Below, in pieces: positions 1 through 8,111 of a stretch of DNA of 34,123 nt. The position numbers and the translations under genes are program-made. The stretch's first letter is position 1. Each line of letters starts with the position of its first letter. The notes beneath the pieces are model-generated. The model saw only the letters and a program-made list of their open reading frames with translations. It did not search any database and was not told the DNA's origin. This DNA is from Dehalococcoidia bacterium. Lineage in GTDB: Bacteria; Chloroflexota; Dehalococcoidia; Lucifugimonadales; Australimonadaceae. The stretch is taken from positions 1 through 34,123 of the forward strand of contig JAGWBE010000002.1 of NCBI GenBank assembly GCA_021296055.1, read 5' to 3'.

Positions 1-357
1 CTGCTGCCTCCCGTAGGAGTGGGGGCCGTGTCTCAGTCCCCCTCTGGCCGGTCGTGCTCTCACACCGGCTACCCGTCGTCGGCTTGGTGGGCCGTTACCC
101 CGCCAACTACCTGATGGGACGTAAGCCCCTCCACTGGCGCCCGAAGGCTTTCACCCTTCAGCCTGCGCCGAAGGGTCACATGCGGTATTAGCCCGGATTT
201 CTCCGGGTTGTCCCCCGCCAGTGGGTAGGTTGCTCACGCGTTACTCAGCCGTCCGCCACTTGCCGGCCCAGGCGAACCCGGACCGACCCGTTCGACTTGC
301 ATGCGTTAGGCGCGCCGCCAGCGTTCGTCCTGAGCTAGGATCAAACTCTCAGACGAT
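1..357 (-). rRNA. rrs: 16S ribosomal RNA, 5' part (partial)
   Basis: Read on the minus strand, the first bases of the window are the complement of the universal bacterial site near E. coli position 340 (ACTCCTACGGGAGGCAGCAG). The conserved 5' end AGAGTTTGATCCTAGCTCAG lies at about 349-330, followed by GACGAACGCTGGCGGC. The fragment therefore covers roughly the first 350 bases of 16S, including V1 and V2, and the rest lies left of the window. The mature 5' end is estimated from the usual distance to AGAGTTTGATC and could be off by several bases. The ORF-like stretches here are not genes. Confidence 0.97.
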
Positions 358-545
358 TCAGGCTCCCCCGAAGGAGAGCCTTCATGTCCCGATTCGACAA
401 ATTTCCGTCACCCTCAAAGGTGAACGGGGCGCTTTCCTTCCACTATTCGCTTGTTAAGGCGCCCGAAGGCCAAGGCCCCTCTATGGGGGCTTGGCAACGG
501 TACACACCTCCGGCGGCGTTGTCAAGCGCCCCGGCCCCCAATCCG
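358..545 (-). promoter_or_regulatory. rRNA promoter and 16S leader
   Basis: On the minus strand there is a consensus -35 TTGACA (525-520), a 17-base spacer and a weaker -10 TACCGT (502-497). This gives a start near 490 and a leader of about 135 bases before 16S. The leader holds CCTTAACAA (459-451), similar to the core of the boxA antitermination element, and a hairpin around 360-381 (GGCTC...GAGCC arms) just ahead of the mature 5' end, where processing stems usually lie. The -35 starts about 20 bases after the tmk stop codon, so the rRNA may also receive readthrough from the tmk operon. Confidence 0.6.
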
Positions 546-1271
546 CTACATCCCCGGCAGCCGCTCCCCCGCCACGCTCGCGGCGCCCGCCCGCGCCTCC
601 AGCCGCGCCACCTCGTCCCACACCTGCTCCGCGATCAGCCCCGCCCCCTGCGCCGCGTCCAGCACGCGCCAGCGCTCCGGCTCCTCCTCCGCGAGGCGCA
701 GATAGCCCGCGCGCACTCGCTCGTGGAAGGCCAACGGCGCGCGCTCGAACCGCTCCTCGCCGCCGTCTTGCGCTCGTTGCCAACCGTCGCGCTCGCGGTC
801 GGCGGCGTCGCGCTCGTCGTACAGCGCCGCCTGCGCGCGGGCGCGCATCAGCAGCGCGTGGGGAGCGCCGTCCAGCAGGAAGGTTACGTCCGGCCACACC
901 CCTCCCGCGGCCAGGTGGTTCGCCGCCCGCACCGCCGCCAGGGGCAGACCGCGCCCGTAGCCCTGGTAGGCCGTGGTCGAGTCGGCGTAGCGGTCGCACA
1001 CCACTATCTCGCCGTCGCGCAGCGCGGGTTTGACGACCCTGCGCACCAGCTCCGCCCGCGCCGCCGTGAAGAGGAACAGCTCCGCCTCGTGCGTCATCGA
1101 GCGGTCGTTCGACTTGAGCCAATGGCGCAGGTAGTTGCCGAGACCGGTGCTGCCCGGCTCGCGCAGGTGGGAAACGCGCCGCCCTGTCTCCCGCAAACGC
1201 TCGGCCAGCAGCGCCGCCTGCGTGCTCTTGCCCGAGCCCTCGCCGCCCTCGAAGGAGATGAACAGCGCCAC
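546..1271 (-). CDS. tmk: Thymidylate kinase
   Basis: Cytoplasmic dTMP kinase (dTMP + ATP to dTDP + ADP), needed for dTTP supply. The 241-aa protein has the Walker A loop GGEGSGKST (residues 9-17), the REPG segment (37-40), the DRY motif (93-95) followed by ADSTTAYQG, and the C-terminal FHERVRAGY helix of the family. At 241 aa it is longer than the usual 200-215. The extra length is an arginine/aspartate-rich insert of roughly 20 residues in the LID region, between RARAQ and ERFER. It is the last gene of a minus-strand operon, 3 bases after the R3H ATPase gene, and ends about 20 bases before the rRNA -35 box. The assignment is firm. Confidence 0.96.
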   Translation of the reverse strand: MALFISFEGGEGSGKSTQAALLAERLRETGRRVSHLREPGSTGLGNYLRHWLKSNDRSMTHEAELFLFTAARAELVRRVVKPALRDGEIVVCDRYADSTTAYQGYGRGLPLAAVRAANHLAAGGVWPDVTFLLDGAPHALLMRARAQAALYDERDAADRERDGWQRAQDGGEERFERAPLAFHERVRAGYLRLAEEEPERWRVLDAAQGAGLIAEQVWDEVARLEARAGAASVAGERLPGM

Positions 1272-1274
1272 GGC

Positions 1275-2831
1275 CTAGCCCCTGCGGATGGTGACCCGGC
1301 GGCGCGGCTCGCGCCCCGTGCTGAACGAGCGCAGCCGCGCCTCCTCCGCGATGCGGTGCTGCATCCGCCGCACCACCGCGCTCTGCGGGTGCAGTTCCAC
1401 CGCCTCCTCTTCTCCCTCGACGATGCGCCCTACCCCGGCCTGCGCCTCGTCGCGCGCCGCGTCGAGGACGCCCTCCGCCGTGAAGGAGTCGTCGTCCCTG
1501 GCGAGGCGGTCGAGGAAGTGACGTACTTGGTCAGGGGTGTTGCGGCGGAGGACGTAGACGGGCTTGGACAGCTCCTCCGCCGCTTGGATCGCGCTCGCCC
1601 GCCGCCGATAGTGCGCTTTGGTGGTCAACACCACATCCGCCGCGTCGGGGCGCTCGACGACCGACGCCTTCAGTCCCGACGCGCGCGCCGCCTCCGTCAA
1701 ACGTTCGCCGCTCACGCCGAAGGTGAACACTTTGACGCTCCACGCCCGCGGCGGCCTCTCCGGAGCGACGGGCGCGCCGTCTTGGGCTTGGCTGCGCCCC
1801 GGCGTTGACTCGCGCCGCCGCTCGACCCGGCCGTCCTCCCCTACCCAGCGCACCTCGGCCGGAGCCAGCCCGCCGCGCAGGATTCGATCGACGGCGCTTG
1901 CAACGTCGGCGTGCACCGCCACGCAGTCCCAACCCTGTATCTCCACCAGCACGTCGAAGGTCGGGGGCGCGCGGCGCTCGAGCACCGTCTTCTGCGTCCT
2001 GCGGCGTCGCGCCTCCTCGTCGCTGAGCGTGACGGTGTGGACGCCGCCCACGAGGTCGGAGAGGGTCGGATTCGCCAGCAGGTTCTCCAACGTGTTGCCG
2101 TGGGCAGTGGCGATGAGCTGCACGCCACGCTCGGCGATGGTGCGCGCGGCCAGCGCCTCCGCCTCGGTCCCCATCTCGTCGATGATGATGGCCTCCGGCA
2201 TGTGGTTCTCCACCGCCTCGATCATCACTGCATGCTGCTTGGCCGGAGTAGGGACCTGGAGGCGGCGCGCCCGCCCGATCGCCGGGTGGGGCACGTCGCC
2301 GTCGCCGCCTATCTCGTTCGACGTGTCGACGATGACGACGCGCTTGCCCGCCTCGTCCGCAAGCACCCGCGCCGCCTCGCGCAGCATCGTCGTCTTGCCC
2401 ACGCCCGGCCTGCCCACCAACAGGACGCTGCGCCCCGACATAATCATGTCGGCGATGACCTGCGCCGTTCCTCCGACTGCTCTGCCGACGCGGCAGGTGA
2501 GGCCGACGACCTTGTCCGAGCGGTTCCGCAGCGCCGAGATGCGGTGGAGCGTGCGCTCGAGGCCCGCGCGGTTGTCGCCGCCGAACGGGCCGATGCGCGC
2601 CATCACTTGCTCCAGGTCGGCCTGCTCCACCTCCACGCTGCTCAGGTAGAGCGACCGCGACGCGAAGCGCGCCTCCGGCAGCCGCCCCAGGTCGAGCACT
2701 ACTTCCAGCAGGTCGTTGCAGTCGGGCGCCCGCTCGATGGGCCGGCGGACGCGCTCCGGCAGCCGCTCCAACAGCATCGCCAGTTCGGGGTCGATCACGC
2801 TCGAAACCGCCCGCGCCTCGTTCGCTTGCAT
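1275..2831 (-). CDS. R3H-domain AAA ATPase, SpoIIIAA/Ycf45-like
   Basis: 518-aa protein with a single ATPase core: Walker A GRPGVGKTT (140-148), Walker B AIIIDEMG (about 214-221) and an ATAHG sensor-like segment (241-245). This is the arrangement of the SpoIIIAA/Ycf45 group of P-loop ATPases. After a variable middle region, a small alpha/beta segment follows at about 365-440. The C-terminus has an R3H domain with the R-x3-H signature (Arg488, His492), which in known members binds single-stranded nucleic acid. It is probably a cytoplasmic nucleic-acid-dependent ATPase; the substrate is unknown. It lies 4 bases after the GNAT-like gene and 3 bases before tmk, so the three are likely co-transcribed. 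The family call is secure, the role is not. Confidence 0.9.
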   Translation of the reverse strand: MQANEARAVSSVIDPELAMLLERLPERVRRPIERAPDCNDLLEVVLDLGRLPEARFASRSLYLSSVEVEQADLEQVMARIGPFGGDNRAGLERTLHRISALRNRSDKVVGLTCRVGRAVGGTAQVIADMIMSGRSVLLVGRPGVGKTTMLREAARVLADEAGKRVVIVDTSNEIGGDGDVPHPAIGRARRLQVPTPAKQHAVMIEAVENHMPEAIIIDEMGTEAEALAARTIAERGVQLIATAHGNTLENLLANPTLSDLVGGVHTVTLSDEEARRRRTQKTVLERRAPPTFDVLVEIQGWDCVAVHADVASAVDRILRGGLAPAEVRWVGEDGRVERRRESTPGRSQAQDGAPVAPERPPRAWSVKVFTFGVSGERLTEAARASGLKASVVERPDAADVVLTTKAHYRRRASAIQAAEELSKPVYVLRRNTPDQVRHFLDRLARDDDSFTAEGVLDAARDEAQAGVGRIVEGEEEAVELHPQSAVVRRMQHRIAEEARLRSFSTGREPRRRVTIRRG

Positions 2832-2835
2832 CGTC

Positions 2836-3759
2836 CTACGCCCGCGCCAACGCCATCGCCGGTTCGTCTACCCGCTTGGCCACCGGGCGTACGAGCACGC
2901 TATAGGCCGCGCCCAACTCCCAACCCGCGCGCTTGAGCGCCAAGGCCAACGCCGGTTGGTGGCCTTCCACAGCCCACGCCGCCCGTTCGTGCCCCCACGC
3001 CAAGCGCGCCGCGTCGCCGACGAGCGCGGGCGCCGCCGCCGTTTCGTCCGGGTGCAGCAGCGCGTCGATGACCAGATCCTCGCCTTGGTGTGCGAGCCGC
3101 GCCCAGCCGCGAACCTGGCCGCCCTCCTCCCATAAGTACGTGCGTTCCTCTCCCCAAGCCCGCTCCTGCGAATCGCGCCACTGATCAAGCGTCAGTCCCG
3201 CCGCCGACCGCACGCTCGCCGGGACAGCGGCGTTGTAGAGGCGAAAGAGCGCCTGCTCGTCGCTCGGAAGCGCCGGGCGCAGCAGCAGGCTCGCGCCGCC
3301 CGCGCCCGCGCGCAGCGGACGCTCCGACCTGTAGGCCTCTCCTAGGTGTGCGCGCGCGAACTCCGCCCGCTGCGCTGCGCGATCCGCCTCGCCATCGAGC
3401 GGCGTCCGCAGGAACAACCGCTCCCCTCCCCCCTCGGCGACGCACGACGCGCACGCGTCGAACAGCGCCTGCGGCATCCGCTCCCCATCGTCCCTGGCAA
3501 ACAGGCGCGACACTTCCCACGAACGCGGCCCGCTTCTCGGGCGCACCTCCGCCAGGGTGTCGAGCGCGGCGCCGTCCACGCCCACCACCGCGCGCCCGAC
3601 CGAACGGGGCGCGATGCTCCGGCGCGCCATCCGCGCGGGCGTCAACCGCTCCCCTGCCCGCCCGGCTTGCCCGCGCACGATGGCCAGGTTCTCCCCGGCC
3701 AAGCGCCCGGGCAGCAACTGGCGCGGCGCGTCCAACGGATGGAGCGAGCGCACCCTCAT
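2836..3759 (-). CDS. GNAT-like acetyltransferase protein
   Basis: 307-aa protein, first gene of the minus-strand operon leading to tmk. The C-terminal half (about 155-300) looks like a diverged GNAT fold: a start of the type RPALPSDEQALFRLYNA, then strands such as YLWEEGGQVRGWARL and a terminal hydrophobic segment. The acetyl-CoA loop (Q/R-x-x-G-x-G/A) is not clearly recognisable. The N-terminal half is Arg/Ala-rich and gives no family. The 4-base gap to the R3H ATPase gene supports joint expression. Function is unknown; acetyltransferase activity should not be assumed. The start is the first ATG of the frame; no strong Shine-Dalgarno decides it. Confidence 0.7.
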   Translation of the reverse strand: MRVRSLHPLDAPRQLLPGRLAGENLAIVRGQAGRAGERLTPARMARRSIAPRSVGRAVVGVDGAALDTLAEVRPRSGPRSWEVSRLFARDDGERMPQALFDACASCVAEGGGERLFLRTPLDGEADRAAQRAEFARAHLGEAYRSERPLRAGAGGASLLLRPALPSDEQALFRLYNAAVPASVRSAAGLTLDQWRDSQERAWGEERTYLWEEGGQVRGWARLAHQGEDLVIDALLHPDETAAAPALVGDAARLAWGHERAAWAVEGHQPALALALKRAGWELGAAYSVLVRPVAKRVDEPAMALARA

Positions 3760-3933
3760 GCCGGCAGCGCCCCTTGCGTCAACCTATCCGCCCCGCGGCG
3801 TCAACGGCTCCTGAGCGTCCATAGCCTGCCCCCCTCGGCGCGTCCGGCCCAACCCACGCCTCGCCTCCGATGTTGCCCGTCCGTGCGCCATGCTCACCGC
3901 GTCCGCGTCTTGGCCTCCCGCTCAGGTGCGCCG

Positions 3934-3963
3934 AGTATACGCCCGCCCCGCCGCCCCCGGCAA
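3934..3963 (-). promoter_or_regulatory. Candidate promoter of GNAT-R3H-tmk operon
   Basis: On the minus strand TTGCCG (3963-3958), an 18-base spacer and TATACT (3939-3934, five of six consensus bases) form a plausible sigma-70 promoter. The resulting 5' UTR would be about 170 bases before the start at 3759. The rest of the 3760-4028 intergenic region is GC-rich, and I see no tRNA or clear structure in it. Confidence 0.4.
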
Positions 3964-4028
3964 ACGGCGCGGTATGGTAAAACGCAACGCGAACGATGGC
4001 GCGGCGCGCCCGCGCCCGGAGGCTCCCC

Positions 4029-4658
4029 ATGCTGTACGACCTGCGCACCTACACCCTGCGCCCCGGCGGCGTTCCCGAGTTCGAGAAGCGCTTCGCCGAA
4101 GGCTTGCATGTCCGCGAGCAGTACTCGCGCCTCGGCGGGTTCTGGCATACCGAGGTCGGGACGCTCAACCAGGTCGTCCATATCTGGCCCTACGACGACA
4201 TGGCGCACCTCGAGCGCGTCCGCGGCCAGGTCGCCGCGGACGACTCCGGCCTGTGGCCCCCCAAGGGCGGCGACCTGATCTTGGAGATGGAGTCGGAGCT
4301 GCTGACGTCCACGCCGTGGATGCGCGAGTGGACGGAGCCCCAGGAGTTGGGCGGCTACTACGAACTCCGCGTCTACACCTACATGCCCGGAACCATCCCC
4401 GAGGTCGTCCGCCGCTGGGAGAAGGCCGTGCCCGCCCGCGAGAAGTACTCTCCGCTCGCCGGGCTGTGGACGAGCGCCGCGGGCGTGAACAAGCTCCACC
4501 ACCTCTGGCCGTACCGGAGCCTCGACGACCGCTCCCGTCTCCGCGCCGAGTCCACCCGCAACGAGGAGTTCTGGCCGCCGTCGCCCCCCACGGGCGAGTG
4601 GATGCTGCGCCAGGAGAACAAGATCCTCATCCCCGCGCCCTTCTCGCCGATGCGCTAG
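4029..4658 (+). CDS. Tandem NIPSNAP-domain protein
   Basis: 209-aa protein made of two NIPSNAP (dimeric alpha/beta barrel) repeats. Each begins with the diagnostic strand: MLYDLRTYTLRPG at residue 1 and YYELRVYTYMPG near residue 110. Each continues with a helix, then a GLW/GGFW segment and an H-x-WPY segment (HIWPYDD; HHLWPYRS). The ATG at 4029 is preferred over an in-frame start 33 bases upstream because GGAGGC (4018-4023) sits at Shine-Dalgarno distance and the domain begins exactly here. Bacterial NIPSNAP proteins mostly have no assigned reaction; some relatives are found in catabolic loci. The gene ends 3 bases before proS and is probably co-transcribed with it. Family sure, function unknown. 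Confidence 0.88.
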   Translation: MLYDLRTYTLRPGGVPEFEKRFAEGLHVREQYSRLGGFWHTEVGTLNQVVHIWPYDDMAHLERVRGQVAADDSGLWPPKGGDLILEMESELLTSTPWMREWTEPQELGGYYELRVYTYMPGTIPEVVRRWEKAVPAREKYSPLAGLWTSAAGVNKLHHLWPYRSLDDRSRLRAESTRNEEFWPPSPPTGEWMLRQENKILIPAPFSPMR

Positions 4659-4661
4659 CCG

Positions 4662-6362
4662 ATGCGCCTCTCCCGCCTCCTCTCCAAGACGCTGCGCGAA
4701 GACCCCAGCGAGGCCGAAACCGCTAGCCATCGCCTGATGCTGCGCGCGGGGATGCTGCACCAGGTGGCGGCGGGCGTGTACGCCTACCTCCCCCTCGCGC
4801 TGCGCTCCCTCGCCAAGATCGAGCGCATCATCCGCGAAGAGATGGACGCCGCCGGGGGGCAGGAGGTGCGCATGCCCGCCCTCCACCCGCTCGACCTGTG
4901 GCAGGCCACGGGGCGCGACCAAACGGCGGCGGCCATCCTCTTCCAGCTCCGCGACCGGCGTGGGCGCGACCTGCTGCTGGCGCCTACGCACGAGGAGGTG
5001 GTCACCTCCATCGTCAAGGCCAACGCCGCCTCCTACCGCGACCTGCCGTTGCTGGTCTATCAGATACAGACCAAGTTCCGCGACGAGCCGCGCCCCCGCG
5101 CCGGACTGCTGCGCGGGCGCGAGTTCGACATGAAGGACGCCTACTCCTTCGACGCCGATTGGGACGGCCTCGACCGCTCCTACCAGAGCATGGTTGAGGC
5201 CTACTCCAACGTCTTCCGCCGATGCGGTCTGCCGACGATGGCCGTCGAGGCTGACAGCGGCGCGATAGGCGGCAAGGATTCGCACGAGTTCATCATGCCC
5301 GCCGAGAGTGGCGAAGACCTCGTCCTCCACTGCCGCGCCTCCGGCTACGCCGCCAACGTCGAGCGCGCCAAGTCCATCCCCCCGCCCGCTCCTGAGCCCG
5401 ACCCGCTGCCTCTGGCGCTCACCGACACGCCGGGCGTCATCACTATCCCCGACCTCGCGCGTTTCCTCGGCATCCCTGAGGCGCAGACGCTCAAGGCCGT
5501 CTTCTATCAGGCCGACGGCCAGACCGTGCTGGTGACCATCCGCGGCGACATCGAAGTCAACGAGGTGAAGCTGAAGAACCACCTCCGCGCCAACGACCTC
5601 CGCCTAGCCGGGCCGGAGGAGGCGCGCGCCGCCGGGCTGACGCCCGGCTCCACCTCTCCCATCGGCATCGAGGGCGTGCGCACTATCGCCGACGAATCGA
5701 TACGCCAAGGCGCCAACTTCGCGGCCGGGGCGAATCAGCCCGACAAGCACTACGTCAACGTCAACTATCCCCGCGACTTCAACGTGGACGAGGTCGCCGA
5801 CATCGCCCGCGCCCAGGCGGGACACGGCTCTCCCGACGGCGCGGGCATGCTCGAAGAGGTGCGCGGCGTCGAGGTCGGCCACGTCTTCAAGCTCGGCGAG
5901 TTCTACGCCGACGCTCTCGGCGCCAGCTTCATCGACGCCGACGGCGCGCCGCGCTCCATCGTCATGGGCTGCTACGGCATCGGCGTAACGCGCCTGCTCG
6001 CCGCCGCCATCGAGCAGAACCACGACGACCGCGGCATCGTCTTCCCCGCGCCCATCGCCCCCTACCACCTCCACCTCGTCTCCCTCAATCCCGACCAGGA
6101 GCAGGTCCGCGAGGCCGCCGACCGCCTCTACGACGACCTGCGCGCCGACGGCTTAGAAGTGCTCTACGACGACCGCCAAGAATCGCCCGGCGTCAAGTTC
6201 AACGACGCCGACCTGCTCGGCCTGCCCGTCCGCGTCGTCGTCAGCCCCCGCAACCTGCGCGACGGGGTAGTGGAGCTCCGCGCAAGGCGCGGCGGCGAGC
6301 CGCAGCGAGTCCCCGCAAGCGAGGCGGCGGCGCTGGCGCGCGCGATGTTGGCGGAGGGGTAG
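4662..6362 (+). CDS. proS: Prolyl-tRNA synthetase (bacterial type, with editing insert)
   Basis: 566-aa class II aminoacyl-tRNA synthetase charging tRNA-Pro. Motif 2 is FRDEPRPRAG with GREFDMKDAYSF (starting about residue 139). Motif 3 is GCYGIGVTR (436-444). Between them, about residues 225-385, is the YbaK-like cis-editing domain typical of the bacterial ProS type, which removes mischarged Ala. The C-terminal anticodon-binding domain starts near residue 470 (YHLHLVSLNPDQ). The length is normal for this type. It starts 3 bases after the NIPSNAP stop with no clear Shine-Dalgarno, suggesting translational coupling. Confidence 0.97.
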   Translation: MRLSRLLSKTLREDPSEAETASHRLMLRAGMLHQVAAGVYAYLPLALRSLAKIERIIREEMDAAGGQEVRMPALHPLDLWQATGRDQTAAAILFQLRDRRGRDLLLAPTHEEVVTSIVKANAASYRDLPLLVYQIQTKFRDEPRPRAGLLRGREFDMKDAYSFDADWDGLDRSYQSMVEAYSNVFRRCGLPTMAVEADSGAIGGKDSHEFIMPAESGEDLVLHCRASGYAANVERAKSIPPPAPEPDPLPLALTDTPGVITIPDLARFLGIPEAQTLKAVFYQADGQTVLVTIRGDIEVNEVKLKNHLRANDLRLAGPEEARAAGLTPGSTSPIGIEGVRTIADESIRQGANFAAGANQPDKHYVNVNYPRDFNVDEVADIARAQAGHGSPDGAGMLEEVRGVEVGHVFKLGEFYADALGASFIDADGAPRSIVMGCYGIGVTRLLAAAIEQNHDDRGIVFPAPIAPYHLHLVSLNPDQEQVREAADRLYDDLRADGLEVLYDDRQESPGVKFNDADLLGLPVRVVVSPRNLRDGVVELRARRGGEPQRVPASEAAALARAMLAEG

Positions 6363-6364
6363 CA

Positions 6365-6419
6365 GGATAGGGAGAAGCGTTTCCGCCTGCGGCCTTTCCG
6401 CAACCAGGCTCCCTTATCC
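6365..6419 (+). terminator. Imperfect hairpin downstream of proS
   Basis: GGATAGGGAG (6365-6374) is the near-complement of CTCCCTTATCC (6409-6419), with one bulged base, and encloses a smaller GCCTGCGGC palindrome. It begins 3 bases after the proS stop codon. There is no T-run after the 3' arm, so this may be a Rho-assisted end, an RNA-stabilising structure, or the remains of a small repeat rather than a classic terminator. Confidence 0.35.
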
Positions 6420-6525
6420 GTCGTTCCCGAGGAGAGACTGAGCGTTGCGCCGCGCGGCAATCCTCGGCTGGCGACGGGTGCTAGCATAGCCTCGTGCGGG
6501 CGCGCCCTGCCTTGAATGGGACGGG

Positions 6526-6556
6526 TTGCTTTACCCCGCCGGAAAGATTGTGATAT
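6526..6556 (+). promoter_or_regulatory. Possible ATP synthase operon promoter
   Basis: The 218-base gap 6363-6580 must hold the atp promoter unless proS reads through. The only candidate I see is TTGCTT (6526-6531) with TGATAT (6551-6556) at a long spacing of 19. Both boxes are weak, so this is a tentative call. Confidence 0.25.
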
Positions 6557-6580
6557 GGTTCACCAGCCGCAGGAACGCCC

Positions 6581-6829
6581 GTGAAGGGCAGGCCCTGGTG
6601 GGTCTCCGGCCTTCAGTTCGCCGGCGTCGGCTGGTACATGGCGACGGCCATCGTGCTGGGAACGCTGGGGGGCTGGTGGCTTGACCGGCAGGCGGGGACG
6701 GCGCCGCTGCTCCTCCTGCTGGGCTTGGCCCTGGGCCTCACGGCCGGCTTCTACGGCGTCTACCGCATGACGACCTCATTGACCTCCGGCCAACGCCGCC
6801 CGCGCAGCGAACGGGAGCCGCGCCCGTGA
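6581..6829 (+). CDS. AtpZ/AtpI-like small membrane protein
   Basis: 82-aa protein with two predicted transmembrane helices (about 18-35 and 42-62) joined by a short loop, GGWWLDRQAGTAP, which resembles the loop signature of the AtpI/AtpZ family. It starts with GTG, and its stop overlaps the GTG of atpB by four bases. First-gene position and tight overlap are standard for AtpI/AtpZ, which assist c-ring assembly or ion supply to the F1Fo ATP synthase. The basic, Arg-rich tail is probably cytoplasmic. The exact subfamily cannot be set by eye. Confidence 0.82.
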   Translation: MKGRPWWVSGLQFAGVGWYMATAIVLGTLGGWWLDRQAGTAPLLLLLGLALGLTAGFYGVYRMTTSLTSGQRRPRSEREPRP

Positions 6830-7797
6830 GCCGCGCCGTCCTGCTGCCCGTCGCAGGCGGCGCCGCCGCGCTCCTGATCGTCGGCTTCGTCATCGGCGCG
6901 GTGGGCGCGGCGATGCTCGGACGCGACGCCTTCCTGCCCGTTCCCCAGGTGCACCTCGCGCCCCAGCCCATCGCCTGTCTCGGCGGGACGATGGCGGGGA
7001 CGGCGTGCGAGGGCGGCTTTGCCGTAACCAACACGCTGCTGTCCGCCTGGGCGACGACGCTCGTGATTCTGCTGGTGTTCGTTGGAGGCACGCGGGCGAT
7101 GCGCCTCGTCCCCGGGCGCTTGCAGAGCCTCATCGAGATGCTTATCGAGGCGCTGTACGGCTTCATCACGAGCGTGGCGGGCGAGCGCAACGGGCGGCGC
7201 TTCTTCCCGTTGCTGATGACCATCTTCCTGTTCGTCGCCTTCAACGCGTGGATGGCGCTGCTGCCCATCTACCCGTCCGTCGGCTTCACCGCGCCGGGCG
7301 CCGACCACGTTACGACGCACCTCTTTCGCTCGGCGGGCACCGACGTGAACATGCCGCTGGCGCTGGCGCTGGTCTCCTTCGCCTTCGTGGAGATATGGGG
7401 ACTGCGCGTACACGGAATCGGCTACCTGCGGGAGTTCGTGCGTCTGGGCGGGCTCTTCGGCGGCCTGCGCCGCCTGAACCCCGGCCAGATCTTCTACGGA
7501 CTGGTCGACGCGGCCATCGGCCTGCTGGAGCTGCTGAGCCACCTGATCCGCCTGCTGAGCTTCACCTTCCGCCTGTTCGGCAACATGCTGGCGGGCGAGA
7601 TCGTGTTGTTCATGGTCACCTTCCTCGTCATCTTCCTGGCCCCCATCGCCTTCTACTTCTTGGAGATACTGGTAGGCGGCGTCCAGGCCTTGATATTCAC
7701 CGGACTCTCCCTTGTGTTCGCCGTGATGGCCGTCGCGCCGCACGCCGCGCACGATGAGGAGCACCACGCGGACGCCGCGCACGAAGCGGCCCGCTGA
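6826..7797 (+). CDS. atpB: ATP synthase subunit a
   Basis: 323-aa polytopic membrane subunit of Fo that forms the ion half-channels. The essential arginine is Arg249 in FRLFGNMLAGE, matching the LRLFGNMYAGE segment of other a subunits. Several hydrophobic helices are evident (about 8-30, 70-90, 125-145, 180-200, 235-275, 280-305). The N-terminus has an extended non-cytoplasmic segment before the first conserved helix, and the C-terminus ends in a His/Asp/Glu-rich tail (HAAHDEEHHADAAHE). The start is GTG, overlapping the upstream stop. Confidence 0.97.
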   Translation: MSRAVLLPVAGGAAALLIVGFVIGAVGAAMLGRDAFLPVPQVHLAPQPIACLGGTMAGTACEGGFAVTNTLLSAWATTLVILLVFVGGTRAMRLVPGRLQSLIEMLIEALYGFITSVAGERNGRRFFPLLMTIFLFVAFNAWMALLPIYPSVGFTAPGADHVTTHLFRSAGTDVNMPLALALVSFAFVEIWGLRVHGIGYLREFVRLGGLFGGLRRLNPGQIFYGLVDAAIGLLELLSHLIRLLSFTFRLFGNMLAGEIVLFMVTFLVIFLAPIAFYFLEILVGGVQALIFTGLSLVFAVMAVAPHAAHDEEHHADAAHEAAR

Positions 7798-7814
7798 GAG
7801 AGGAGCACAGAACT

Positions 7815-8087
7815 ATGGAAGCGCTTGCCGTTCTCGCCCAGGCCGCCGAAGGCACGGCCATCGGCTCCGAAGCCGCCAAGTGGTTGGGCGTCGGTCTGGC
7901 CGGGTTGGGCCTCGCCGGAGCCGGCGTGGGCCTGGGCATCCTGGGCAACGGGGCGATGAACGCCCTGGGCCGCAACCCCGACGCCCGCGACGCCATCGTG
8001 CCGAACATGGTGCTGGCGTTGGCCTTCACCGAGGCCATCGGCATCTACGGCCTCGTGACCGCCATCCTCCTCATCTTCGTGGCCTAG
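7815..8087 (+). CDS. atpE: ATP synthase subunit c
   Basis: 90-aa hairpin of two helices forming the rotor ring. Helix 1 is the glycine-rich GLAGAGVGLGILGNG stretch, the polar loop is GRNPDA (52-57), and helix 2 carries the ion-binding carboxylate Glu73 (AFTEAIGIYG). The residue after Glu73 is Ala, and no Gln is seen at the helix-1 ligand position, so the Na+ signature known from Ilyobacter-type c subunits appears absent and proton coupling is inferred. AGAGGAGCA upstream gives a good ribosome binding site. Confidence 0.97.
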   Translation: MEALAVLAQAAEGTAIGSEAAKWLGVGLAGLGLAGAGVGLGILGNGAMNALGRNPDARDAIVPNMVLALAFTEAIGIYGLVTAILLIFVA

Positions 8088-8111
8088 CGCCGACAGAAAG
8101 GGGGCTGCGCC

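Noticed and set aside
221..457. Small frame over the 16S rRNA
   Set aside because: Lies within conserved 16S sequence and its leader.
3760..4028. Search for a tRNA or structured RNA in the GC-rich gap
   Set aside because: No cloverleaf arms, T-loop consensus (GGTTCGAnTCC) or CCA-like end could be found on either strand.
3894..5582. Open frame of 562 codons opposite NIPSNAP and proS
   Set aside because: Antisense shadow; the plus strand encodes full ProS motifs.
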